From positions 1-7,824 of the forward strand of contig DAOWLV010000135.1 in assembly GCA_030643455.1 (NCBI GenBank): DNA of 7,824 bases. The letters are read 5' to 3'. The notes beneath the pieces are model-generated. The model saw nothing but the letters and a program-made list of their open reading frames with translations, ran no database searches and was not told the DNA's origin. The DNA is from Candidatus Krumholzibacteriia bacterium (lineage in GTDB: Bacteria > Krumholzibacteriota > Krumholzibacteriia > LZORAL124-64-63). A program made the translations under genes and the position numbers. Positions 1-5,905 of the stretch are shown one piece after another (the first letter of the stretch is position 1; each line of letters starts with the position of its first letter).

Positions 1-1615
1 CGGTCTGCCGCTGCTTGGCCGGATCATCGGTGGTAAGGTCGCCCGACAGCTTCTCCCAGGATTCTCCCCTGTCCGTCGACCGGTGCAGGAACTGGGAACC
101 CACGTACAGTCTTTTGTCGTCGCTGGGGCTTGAGACGATGGGCGTGTTCCAGTTGAAGCGGAAATCAGGATCGCCCTTTCCGGGCTGCGGCTTGATATCC
201 TTGTTTTCACCCGTGCGCAAATCGCGGCGGCTGACGTTGCCGCCCTGCCACTCCCAATAGATGATGTCGGGGTCAGCGCGGTCGATCACCACGGCGAACC
301 CGTCCCCACCCCCGAGGTTTTCCCAGTCGGAGTTTTCGATTCCCCCGCGAGCACGCGAAGGCGCACTCCAGGTTCCGTTGTCCTGCAGCCCGCCGTAGAC
401 GTGGTACGGCCGGCGATCGTCCACCGCCACCCGGTAGAACTGGGAAACGGGCAGGTTGGTCACATGCTGCCAGCCGTCTCCCCGGCTGCGGGTGATGTAA
501 AGACCGCCGTCGGTGCCGGCGATGATATGGTTTGGATCGGCGGGATTGATCCACATGGCGTGATAATCCGAATGTACCCAGCCGCCGACGCCGGAAAAGG
601 TCTTGCCTCCATCCCGTGTCATCAGCAGACCCGTGCTTGTCTTGAAGAGGCGGTCTTCATCAACAGGATCCGGAATCAGCAGACTGAAATAGAACGGGCG
701 GCCCTTGACGGCCTTCTGTGTGTTCTTTTTCTCCCAGGTCTCACCCTGGTCGTCGGAGCGGTACAGGGCCGACTCGGCGGCTTCGACCACCGCGTAGATC
801 CGGTCCGGTTGAGAGGGAGCCACCGCCAGGGCGATGCGTCCCAGCTCACCCTCGGGCAGACCTTCGGCAAGAAGTCGCCAGTTTCGGCCGCCATCGGTGC
901 TCTTGTACAGGCCGCTGCCCGGCCCGCCGGAGGTGAAAAAATCCGGCCGACGACGGAACTGCCACATGGCGGCGTACACGATGTCCGGGTCCCGGGGATC
1001 GATCGCGATATCCGAACACCCGGTATTTTCGTCCACGTACAGGATCTTTTCCCAGGTTGCCCCGCCGTCGCTGGTCTTGTACAGGCCCCGCTCTTCGTTG
1101 GCGTCCCACAGGTGGCCGAGGGCCGCCACGTAGACCACCTCCGAATCGGCGGGATGGACGATGATCTCTCCGATGCGTTCGGTGTTCTCCAGGCCGACCA
1201 GTTCCCAGTTGTCCCCGCCGTCGTAGGTGCGGTACAGGCCGTCCCCCACCGAGACGCTGTTGCGCACCCACACCTCGCCGGTGCCGACCCAGACGGTATC
1301 CGGATGCGCCTGGTCCACCGCGATGGCCCCGATGCACTGGTTGTGATCGTCAAAAACCGGGCGGAAATTCACGCCGCCGTTTCTGCTCTTCCACACTCCG
1401 CCGGAAGCGGCTCCCGCATAGATGATCCGAGGGTCGGAATCGACCACGTCCAGGGCCGAAATCCGGCCGCTCATCACCGCCGGCCCGATCCCGCGGGCCC
1501 GCAGGGCGCCGAAAACATGGGGACCGATATCGATCCCCTGTTCATGTGCATCCTGGGCCCATCCCGCAACGGACAACAGCGTCAACAGACCAAGGACCGC
1601 AAGGGATGTTTTCAC
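1..1615 (-). CDS. Secreted BNR/Asp-box repeat (VPS10/sortilin-like) propeller protein, C-terminus outside window
   Basis: The frame is open from a GTG at 1615 to the left edge, giving 538 visible residues without a stop. Residues 1-20 form a signal peptide (K2, hydrophobic 5-17, likely cleavage after GWA at 20), so the product is exported. Asp-box motifs (S/T-x-D-x-G-x-x-W/F) recur near residues 77-84, 130-137, 181-188, 239-246, 287-294, 333-340, 375-382 (degenerate) and 513-520. This indicates a beta-propeller of the large bacterial 'WD40/YVTN/BNR-like repeat' proteins, often labelled glycosyl hydrolase or VPS10-domain. Other family hallmarks are RGIGPAVMSGRI (41-52), VGTGE (110-114) and YGGLQDNGTW (407-416). 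Family members are commonly near 1000 residues, so roughly the second half is probably missing. The biochemical function of the family is not established and a glycosidase activity should not be assumed. The GTG lies 9 nt after the LolA-like gene's stop. The in-frame TAG at 1625-1627 rules out a longer start, and later starts would lose the signal peptide. The only Shine-Dalgarno-like element, GGAAAG (1628-1633), is 12 nt away, so translation may be coupled to the upstream gene. Confidence 0.9.
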   Translation of the reverse strand, partial: MKTSLAVLGLLTLLSVAGWAQDAHEQGIDIGPHVFGALRARGIGPAVMSGRISALDVVDSDPRIIYAGAASGGVWKSRNGGVNFRPVFDDHNQCIGAIAVDQAHPDTVWVGTGEVWVRNSVSVGDGLYRTYDGGDNWELVGLENTERIGEIIVHPADSEVVYVAALGHLWDANEERGLYKTSDGGATWEKILYVDENTGCSDIAIDPRDPDIVYAAMWQFRRRPDFFTSGGPGSGLYKSTDGGRNWRLLAEGLPEGELGRIALAVAPSQPDRIYAVVEAAESALYRSDDQGETWEKKNTQKAVKGRPFYFSLLIPDPVDEDRLFKTSTGLLMTRDGGKTFSGVGGWVHSDYHAMWINPADPNHIIAGTDGGLYITRSRGDGWQHVTNLPVSQFYRVAVDDRRPYHVYGGLQDNGTWSAPSRARGGIENSDWENLGGGDGFAVVIDRADPDIIYWEWQGGNVSRRDLRTGENKDIKPQPGKGDPDFRFNWNTPIVSSPSDDKRLYVGSQFLHRSTDRGESWEKLSGDLTTDDPAKQRQT

Positions 1616-1624
1616 TGGGTAACT

Positions 1625-2404
1625 CTACTTTCCAAGCTCCGGAGCCGTGGGTGGGGCCGGCGCTTCCGGCATTTCAAAGAGGGAGTCGTCCACCTCGATG
1701 CCGAATTCGACCGTTTCCATCATGATCTGGTTCATGACCATGTCGCCCATGCGGGTCTCGATGGCGAAAGGCATGGTCAGACCTTCGACCTCCTGGAAAT
1801 CACTCATGTAGGTCTGGGTCGTCATCTCATTCTCGTCCACGGTGATCTTGCTCTCGGTCTTGATGTTCAGGAAATATTCGGTGTCGAAGAAAAGGTCCAG
1901 CACGATGCCCGTGTTGGTGTCGACCTTCAGCTGGTACGTCGGGGTTCCTTCGACATCCGCTTCCCCGATGTATTCGACCGTGTAACCCTTCTTGGCGTAG
2001 TTCACCAGGATCCCGTCCATGTCACTCTGGAGATTGAAGCTCATTTCCTCCATCTCGCTCATGGGCTGCGCTGTGGTCGAACCGGTCATCGGGTTGATGG
2101 TCCAGCCCTTGTCCCCGGAAAAACACTGGACCATGGTCGACCCCATGATGTCCGCGTCGATCCTCATCATGCCCGGCCGTTTCTGGGTCATGGTGAAGGG
2201 GAATTCCATGCCCTGGGCCAGGAACTTGCCGGTGAACTTCGTGGAATCAATGGCCTGGAGCTTTTCCAGGCCTCCGCTGGCCTCGATGCTCTTGTCGATC
2301 AGCTCGTCGGCATCCATGGCCTGGACGGCCAGCGGTAGAATGGTGATCAGGGCCAGAAGCAGGCCGGTGGTGACCATCCGGGTGGGGGAGATTGATTTTT
2401 TCAA
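1625..2404 (-). CDS. LolA-like (outer-membrane lipoprotein-sorting fold) secreted protein, Met-rich
   Basis: This is a 259-residue protein starting at TTG. Residues 1-29 are a signal peptide (K2-K3, hydrophobic 11-26, V-Q-A at 27-29), so the mature protein is periplasmic or outer-membrane facing. The pattern ASGGLEKLQAI (about 42-52), KRPGMMRID, GDKGW, then a VEYIGEADVEGTPTYQLKV strand pair, and finally a VDDSLFEMP ending, fits the family annotated as outer membrane lipoprotein-sorting (LolA-like) or DUF proteins with that fold. Such proteins bind lipid or lipoprotein ligands in a half-barrel, but this one is not LolA itself and its ligand is unknown. The C-terminus (about 246-259) is a Pro/Ala-rich tail. 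Methionine is unusually common, with 21 in roughly 230 mature residues. It is the first gene of a pair with the BNR protein. The TTG start is supported by an AGGAGG 7 nt upstream. The internal ATG (residue 10) lacks such a site and would shorten the signal peptide n-region. Confidence 0.85.
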   Translation of the reverse strand: MKKSISPTRMVTTGLLLALITILPLAVQAMDADELIDKSIEASGGLEKLQAIDSTKFTGKFLAQGMEFPFTMTQKRPGMMRIDADIMGSTMVQCFSGDKGWTINPMTGSTTAQPMSEMEEMSFNLQSDMDGILVNYAKKGYTVEYIGEADVEGTPTYQLKVDTNTGIVLDLFFDTEYFLNIKTESKITVDENEMTTQTYMSDFQEVEGLTMPFAIETRMGDMVMNQIMMETVEFGIEVDDSLFEMPEAPAPPTAPELGK

Positions 2405-2411
2405 GGCGATC

Positions 2412-2417
2412 CCTCCT
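2412..2417 (-). promoter_or_regulatory. Ribosome binding site that fixes the TTG start of the LolA-like gene
   Basis: AGGAGG on the minus strand ends 7 nt before the TTG at 2404. This is a perfect Shine-Dalgarno core at ideal spacing and is the reason for choosing the non-ATG start. Confidence 0.85.
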
Positions 2418-2470
2418 GGGGGGTGGTGAAGCGGGTCCCGTGACGGGGCCGTGGAAAGGGAATGATACGC

Positions 2471-2479
2471 ATTTTAGCA
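2471..2479 (-). promoter_or_regulatory. Candidate extended -10 promoter for the LolA-like/BNR operon
   Basis: On the minus strand TGC-TAAAAT matches an extended -10 (TGn followed by 5 of 6 bases of TATAAT). It lies 66 nt upstream of the TTG start and downstream of the terminator of the preceding gene, which is where an operon promoter is expected. No convincing -35 lies 16-18 bp upstream: TTGAAA is present but only 11 bp away. The overlapping TATCAT a few bases further on is an alternative -10. The call is by eye only. Confidence 0.4.
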
Positions 2480-2528
2480 AATCCCAGTTTCAATTGGCGG
2501 AATGATTTTGGCCAGTGGAATCTTGGGG

Positions 2529-2549
2529 AAAAAGGCCCTGGGGGGCCTT
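2529..2549 (-). terminator. Rho-independent terminator after the small secreted-protein gene
   Basis: On the minus strand AAGGCCC, a 4-nt loop (CCCA) and GGGCCTT form a perfect 7-bp stem, and the right arm runs into a TTTTT tract (2533-2529). It sits about 46 nt past the stop of the gene ending at 2596 and separates that gene from the LolA-like/BNR operon. Confidence 0.8.
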
Positions 2550-2595
2550 CGGTCCAACGGAATCTGCCGTGTCGCCGAAACGCTCGGCCATCCCG

Positions 2596-3150
2596 CTAGC
2601 GGTACATGATCTTCAGGCGGCCCCAGGTGTTTCCAATGGTTGGAACCGTCGGACATTCGGGGTCGTTCACCGTCAATTCGTTCAAGACGGTCACGTCGTT
2701 CAGGACAAAGGTACAGTCTCGTACCATGGAGTGCCCGCCGCGGATCCCGATCCGGGAGAGCTGCTCATCCAGCAGCACGAACTCCTGGGAGAAAACCCTG
2801 ATCCATCCTGACGGACACTCATCAAAGAGCATGTTCCACTCGACCGTGTCGTCGGCAAAGTCGGTAAAGATCACATTTGTCACCAGATCGTGGAAAACAG
2901 GGCGGCGGCTCAGGTCGAGGTTATCAGGAAAGTCAAAACGCAGGGTGATGTAGGCCAGGCCGAGTTGGTCCGGCACCCAGGCCCAGACCACCTGTTCGAA
3001 AATGTCTCCCGGTGAGCCCGATACACAGGTGACCTCCCGTGCATCGTCACCGAAGATTCCGACTGCGAATATGGTCCGATCCAACGGTTCTGCCACGGAT
3101 GCGCGGCAGATCCCGGCCAGAAGCAGTACGATCATGGTCATCGTCTTCAT
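2596..3150 (-). CDS. Small secreted protein of unknown function with C-terminal WGxxKxxYR motif
   Basis: This gene encodes 184 residues. I do not recognise a characterised family. Residues 1-20 form a signal peptide (K2, hydrophobic 6-14, cleavage after A-S-V-A). Cys15 is preceded by Ile, so it is not a lipobox cysteine. The mature part has four cysteines (42, 112, 146, 166), which could make two disulfides in an exported protein. It is rich in aromatic and beta-branched residues, suggesting a beta-sandwich-like extracellular domain. It ends in N-T-W-G-R-L-K-I-M-Y-R (174-184). I associate similar W-G-x-x-K-x-x-Y-R endings with secreted proteins of uncultured FCB-type bacteria, but I cannot verify this here. 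The ATG at 3150 is preferred because a longer reading from 3219 would begin inside the terminator hairpin and bury the signal peptide. There is no clear Shine-Dalgarno before 3150. The gene is flanked by terminators on both sides, so it is probably monocistronic. Confidence 0.75.
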   Translation of the reverse strand: MKTMTMIVLLLAGICRASVAEPLDRTIFAVGIFGDDAREVTCVSGSPGDIFEQVVWAWVPDQLGLAYITLRFDFPDNLDLSRRPVFHDLVTNVIFTDFADDTVEWNMLFDECPSGWIRVFSQEFVLLDEQLSRIGIRGGHSMVRDCTFVLNDVTVLNELTVNDPECPTVPTIGNTWGRLKIMYR

Positions 3151-3157
3151 GTCAGGG

Positions 3158-3163
3158 ATATTA
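3158..3163 (-). promoter_or_regulatory. Possible -10 element giving a leaderless transcript
   Basis: TAATAT on the minus strand ends 7 nt before the ATG at 3150. If it is a -10 element, transcription would begin at or next to the start codon, which would fit the missing Shine-Dalgarno. No good -35 is visible; the space back to the upstream terminator is only about 20 nt. This is inference from position. Confidence 0.25.
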
Positions 3164-3182
3164 CCACACTCGGGCCACCGCA

Positions 3183-3216
3183 AACAGAAAGGCCGGCTTC
3201 GAAGAACCGGCCTTTC
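3183..3216 (-). terminator. Terminator downstream of the Clp N-domain gene
   Basis: GAAAGGCCGG (3187-3196) and CCGGCCTTTC (3207-3216) are perfect 10-bp arms around a 10-nt loop. On the minus strand the second arm is followed by TGTTTG, making a short, interrupted T-rich tail. It lies about 100 nt beyond the stop of the gene ending at 3315 and just before the next minus-strand gene. The imperfect T tract makes efficiency uncertain. Confidence 0.65.
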
Positions 3217-3257
3217 CACATATTGAAGGGCGAGTCACCGTTCAAGGTGTCCTTCCG

Positions 3258-3286
3258 ACCGGGACGGGGTCACACTTCGTCCCGGT
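3258..3286 (-). other. Hairpin-forming inverted repeat in the 3' region of the Clp N-domain gene
   Basis: ACCGGGACG (3258-3266) and CGTCCCGGT (3278-3286) are perfect 9-bp arms around 11 nt. It begins 28 nt past the stop at 3315. No T tract follows on either strand, so alone it is not a classical terminator. It may stabilise the mRNA end or act with the hairpin at 3187-3216. No gene is visible in 3219-3314. Confidence 0.5.
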
Positions 3287-3314
3287 GCGCAGGTGACGGC
3301 GACACGCCCAACAT

Positions 3315-3731
3315 CTATCCGGCCATGGCGGCCGATCTCATCTTGAAATTCCGGAGAATGTCCCCGGACGGTCCCCGGTCGCCCACCAGCGCCAAAACCA
3401 GTTCATGGGGGCCGAGACGGCCCTCGGCGTTCCTGTTATTGGTGGTCGCAGCAAGATCAGCCGCCCGCAGGATCAATTCCCTAAGAGCTGAGTTTGGGCT
3501 CGCCACCACCGTTTTCCAGGCCCTGGGAAGCCCTGCCAGGTCCAGTTCCGTCCGGCGGATCGCCAGGCTGGGATCCAATCCCGGCCTGATTTTCTTCTTG
3601 CCCGGCAATGACGCCTCATGAAGGAACGCCCACAGGAGATGAAGGGAGTCCAGCTCGGCATGTCCCATATCGGACGCCTTTTCCTGGGCCTTGTTCATGA
3701 TTGCCATCGCCTCGGGTGACCAGATTCGCAT
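3315..3731 (-). CDS. Stand-alone Clp N-terminal (ClpN repeat) domain protein
   Basis: This is a 138-residue protein with no AAA+ Walker motifs. It carries two diverged Clp N repeats. Repeat 1 (about 4-40) has SPEAM..IMNKAQEKA followed by GHAELDSLHLLWAFL (23-37), matching the ClpA/ClpB/ClpC pattern GHxxIxxxHLLLAL. Repeat 2 (about 79-128) has NSALRELILRAADLA followed by LGPHELVLALV (106-116). In Clp ATPases this all-helical domain docks adaptors or substrates. A free-standing copy is likely cytoplasmic and could act as an adaptor, competitor or sensor for a Clp machine, but this role is inference. The basic linker (about 45-75) is longer than usual and carries K45-K46-K47. The ATG at 3731 has an AGGAGG 6 nt upstream. 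The reading frame extends back to 3842, but that extension is not protein-like and lacks a ribosome site. The gene diverges from the amidase lipoprotein gene. Confidence 0.8.
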   Translation of the reverse strand: MRIWSPEAMAIMNKAQEKASDMGHAELDSLHLLWAFLHEASLPGKKKIRPGLDPSLAIRRTELDLAGLPRAWKTVVASPNSALRELILRAADLAATTNNRNAEGRLGPHELVLALVGDRGPSGDILRNFKMRSAAMAG

Positions 3732-3737
3732 GTCGAA

Positions 3738-3743
3738 CCTCCT
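3738..3743 (-). promoter_or_regulatory. Ribosome binding site fixing the Clp N-domain start
   Basis: AGGAGG on the minus strand, within AAAAGGAGG, ends 6 nt before the ATG at 3731. It decides against the upstream in-frame start at 3842. Confidence 0.85.
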
Positions 3744-3920
3744 TTTCGCTCGCCTGATAGACCTGAATAGACTGGCCAGGACCCTTGGAAGACTGGGCGA
3801 ATTCCCGTCTAAGGGGGATGGGTCGACGGGTAGTCCCCGCAAGCCCCAGCCGATTTGATTTGTATGTCCGCCTAACTCGGGGTCACAATTGCACTCTGGG
3901 TGCCACGGGGCGGAAAATAT

Positions 3921-3938
3921 GTTTCGTTTTTTCGAAAC
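3921..3938. repeat. Perfect inverted repeat GTTTCG-N6-CGAAAC, possible operator
   Basis: Two perfect 6-bp arms (3921-3926 and 3933-3938) flank six T residues. It lies in the divergent intergenic region, about 36 bp upstream of the plus-strand -35 and about 190 bp from the Clp N-domain start. The size and symmetry suit a dimeric regulator. A small hairpin is the alternative. No known operator is recognised. Confidence 0.4.
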
Positions 3939-3942
3939 TATT

Positions 3943-3967
3943 TAAATTACTGTTATTAAATAATTTA
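3943..3967. repeat. AT-rich inverted repeat just upstream of the -35; operator or UP-element candidate
   Basis: TAAATTA (3943-3949) and TAATTTA (3961-3967) are perfect 7-bp arms around 11 nt that include TTATTAAATAA. The stretch stands out as A/T only in an otherwise GC-rich window. Its right half sits 7-23 bp upstream of TTGACA, where an UP element would contact the RNA polymerase alpha subunit. Confidence 0.4.
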
Positions 3968-3973
3968 CCACCG

Positions 3974-4004
3974 TTGACAAAAAGACAGGGCAGGACTGTA
4001 TACT
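3974..4004 (+). promoter_or_regulatory. Sigma-70-like promoter for the amidase lipoprotein gene
   Basis: A perfect TTGACA (3974-3979) is followed after 19 bp by TATACT (3999-4004), a 5-of-6 match to TATAAT. The 19-bp spacer is longer than the optimum of 17; the register giving 17 bp (TGTATA) is a poorer -10. Transcription would start near 4011, leaving a leader of about 200 nt. The long spacer suggests a promoter that is weak without an activator or DNA twisting. No comparable promoter could be picked for the divergent Clp N-domain gene. Confidence 0.6.
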
Positions 4005-4010
4005 GTATTC

Positions 4011-4210
4011 ATTAATTGTCACAAGCCAAACCATGCCGTTTGTCATGTCAATTTGGCGGTTTATCACGGGGATGCGAGAAAGTCGGCCGTCCAGAGGGAA
4101 CCCGATTGACTCGAACCCCCGCTTATTGGATCCTCTGGTGGTGGGATTCCCCCTTCATAACCTGCTGGCGGGCCGATTTCCTGCCAGACACAATTTCAAA
4201 GGCACAACCC
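4011..4210 (+). other. Long 5' leader of the amidase gene with two possible stem-loops
   Basis: About 200 nt separate the predicted transcription start from the ATG at 4211. CCAGAGG (4091-4097) can pair with CCTCTGG (4132-4138) across a 34-nt loop. CTGGCGGG (4165-4172) can pair with CCTGCCAG (4180-4187) with one G-U pair and a 7-nt loop, ending 23 nt before the ATG. GCCAAA (4025-4030) and TTTGGC (4052-4057) could form a third, weak stem, and TTGTCA occurs twice (4016-4021 and 4040-4045). Neither main stem is followed by a T tract, so they are not terminators. I recognise no known riboswitch, and the overlapping reading frames are not protein-like. Confidence 0.35.
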
Positions 4211-5905
4211 ATGAGACCCATTTTGTTCGTTCTGACCGCTTTTTCCCTGATTCTGGCCCTTTCCGGCTGCGGGGAGGAAATCCGTGACACAAAAACCCTG
4301 GGCCAGAACCAGGTCCAGGCCGCCGAAGCGGTGTTTGGCCTGGAGATGACCCGGAATGAGCGGGATCTGATGATGGAGGATCTGGTCGACCAGCGGGATT
4401 CCTACGCGGCAATGCGCCTGAACATCCCGGCCAACAGCGTCCTGCCCGCCCTGCATTTTGACCCCCAGCTGGCATGGGCCGGCCGGCCCGGTGCCTACCG
4501 GAATGAGCCCGACCCGGCCAACGAACTGGCGGTCTGGGGTGATCCCGGACCGGTCGTCAGGCCCGCCAAGCTGGAGAGCCTGGCCTTCTACAGTGTGGCC
4601 GAACTGGGCAAGCTGATCCGTCAGCGCCAGATCAGCTGCCTCGAACTGACCGACCTGGCCCTTGCCCGGCTGGAGAAATTCGGGCCCGAACTGGAGTGTG
4701 TCATCACCCTGCTGCCCGAAAGGGCCCGCCAGAAAGCCCGCGAGCTGGACGGTATGCTCGATCGCGGGGAATATCTGGGACCCCTGCACGGCATTCCCTA
4801 CGGAGCGAAAGACCTGCTCGCGGTCAGCGGCGCGCCCACCACCTGGGGAGCCACCCCCTACCGGGATCAGGTGATCGATGAAACCGCCACGGTCGTGCGC
4901 AATCTGGATCGGGCCGGCGCCGTACTCGTGGCCAAGCTCACCCTGGGCGCCCTGGCCTGGGGTGACGTGTGGTTCGGCGGCCGGACCCGCAATCCCTGGA
5001 ATCTGGTCGAGGGGTCGAGCGGGTCATCGGCGGGCTCCGCCTCCGCTGTCGCGGCCGGACTGGTGCCATTTGCCATCGGAACCGAGACGTGGGGGTCCAT
5101 CGTTTCGCCCAGCACGCGCTGCGGCGTGACGGGATTGCGGCCCACCTTCGGCCGGGTCAGCCGGGCCGGCGCCATGGCCCTGAGCTGGAGCATGGACAAG
5201 ATCGGACCTCTCGCCCGGTCGGTGGGCGATTGCGCCATGGTCTTCGACGTCATCCGGGGGAGTGACCGTCGCGATCCCACCACGGTCGATGAACCCTTTC
5301 CCTACCGGCACGACCAGACCCTGGACGGGTTACGCATCGGCTACCTGAAAAGCGCCTTCGACGAAGACTATCCCGGACGGGAACTGGATCACGAAGCCTT
5401 GCGCAAGTTGCGCTATCAGGGCGTGGACCTGGTGCCCATTGAATTTCCCCTGGAGGAGATGGGCATCGAACCGGCAAACCTGGCCATCATCCTGTCGGCC
5501 GAGGCCGGCGCGGCCTTCCAGGACCTGACCCTGTCCGGTCGTGACGACGAATTGGTGCGTCAGATCCGTTTCGCCTGGCCCAACGTCTTTCGGACCGCGC
5601 AGTTCATTCCCGCCGTGGAATACATCCAGGCCAACCGGCAGCGCACGCTCCTGATGGAAATGATGATCGAGGTGTTCCGTGAAGTCGACGTCTACATCAC
5701 CCCGTCGCTGTCCGGCGACAGCCTTTTGATCACCAACCTCACCGGACATCCCCAGGTGGTCGTCCCGGCCGGATTCACAGACGAGGACTCGCCCCATTCC
5801 ATCAGTTTCGTCGGCGCTCTTCATGACGAAGCAACGCTGCTGGCCGTGGCCCGGATCTACCAGGACCACACTTCATGGCATAAAAAAACCCCGCCTGGCT
5901 TTTGA
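4211..5905 (+). CDS. Lipoprotein of the amidase-signature family
   Basis: The gene encodes 564 residues. Residues 1-20 form a lipoprotein signal with lipobox L-S-G-C (Cys20). Gly21 follows, so outer-membrane rather than inner-membrane retention is likely by the +2 rule. Residues about 125-555 are an amidase-signature domain: GIPYGAKDLL carries Lys200, GSSGSSAGSA carries the cis-Ser272, and GTETWGSIVSPS carries the nucleophile Ser296. The 24-residue spacing between the two serines equals that in FAAH and malonamidase. The family hydrolyses C-N amide bonds; GatA, which belongs to it, is cytoplasmic with a GatB partner, whereas this is an exported solo enzyme, so a role in envelope peptide or amide turnover is more likely than tRNA amidation. 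The substrate is unknown. Trp294 replaces the usual Gly before G-S, a variant I believe typifies a subfamily. Residues 21-115 are a non-catalytic N-terminal region. The ATG at 4211 is chosen for the lipobox; AAAGG (4198-4202) is a weak ribosome site. The frame is open back to 4016, but that extension is implausible. Confidence 0.88.
   Translation: MRPILFVLTAFSLILALSGCGEEIRDTKTLGQNQVQAAEAVFGLEMTRNERDLMMEDLVDQRDSYAAMRLNIPANSVLPALHFDPQLAWAGRPGAYRNEPDPANELAVWGDPGPVVRPAKLESLAFYSVAELGKLIRQRQISCLELTDLALARLEKFGPELECVITLLPERARQKARELDGMLDRGEYLGPLHGIPYGAKDLLAVSGAPTTWGATPYRDQVIDETATVVRNLDRAGAVLVAKLTLGALAWGDVWFGGRTRNPWNLVEGSSGSSAGSASAVAAGLVPFAIGTETWGSIVSPSTRCGVTGLRPTFGRVSRAGAMALSWSMDKIGPLARSVGDCAMVFDVIRGSDRRDPTTVDEPFPYRHDQTLDGLRIGYLKSAFDEDYPGRELDHEALRKLRYQGVDLVPIEFPLEEMGIEPANLAIILSAEAGAAFQDLTLSGRDDELVRQIRFAWPNVFRTAQFIPAVEYIQANRQRTLLMEMMIEVFREVDVYITPSLSGDSLLITNLTGHPQVVVPAGFTDEDSPHSISFVGALHDEATLLAVARIYQDHTSWHKKTPPGF

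Noticed and set aside
1..1615. Asp-box repeats as evidence of a sialidase or glycosidase.
   Set aside because: Asp boxes are structural and occur in many propellers; no sialidase Arg triad or FRIP motif was seen.
401..2338. A 645-codon open frame on the plus strand.
   Set aside because: It lies antisense to the BNR and LolA-like genes, spans both of them, has low-complexity His/Gly/Arg-rich composition and no domain. It is a GC-driven shadow.
3217..3219. Upstream in-frame start for the small secreted protein.
   Set aside because: It would place the coding region through the terminator hairpin and put 23 charged, proline-containing residues before the signal peptide.
3732..3842. N-terminal extension of the Clp N-domain protein to 3842.
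   Set aside because: The perfect ribosome site before 3731 and the alignment with Clp N domains, which begin right at that Met, favour the shorter protein.
4095..4135. A T-arm-like GGGGTTCGAGTC on the minus strand, suggesting a tRNA fragment or att site.
   Set aside because: The flanking bases do not pair as a T stem, and there is no anticodon arm, acceptor stem or CCA.
4016..4210. N-terminal extension of the amidase to a TTG at 4016.
   Set aside because: The 65 extra residues are not protein-like and would bury the lipoprotein signal that starts at 4211.
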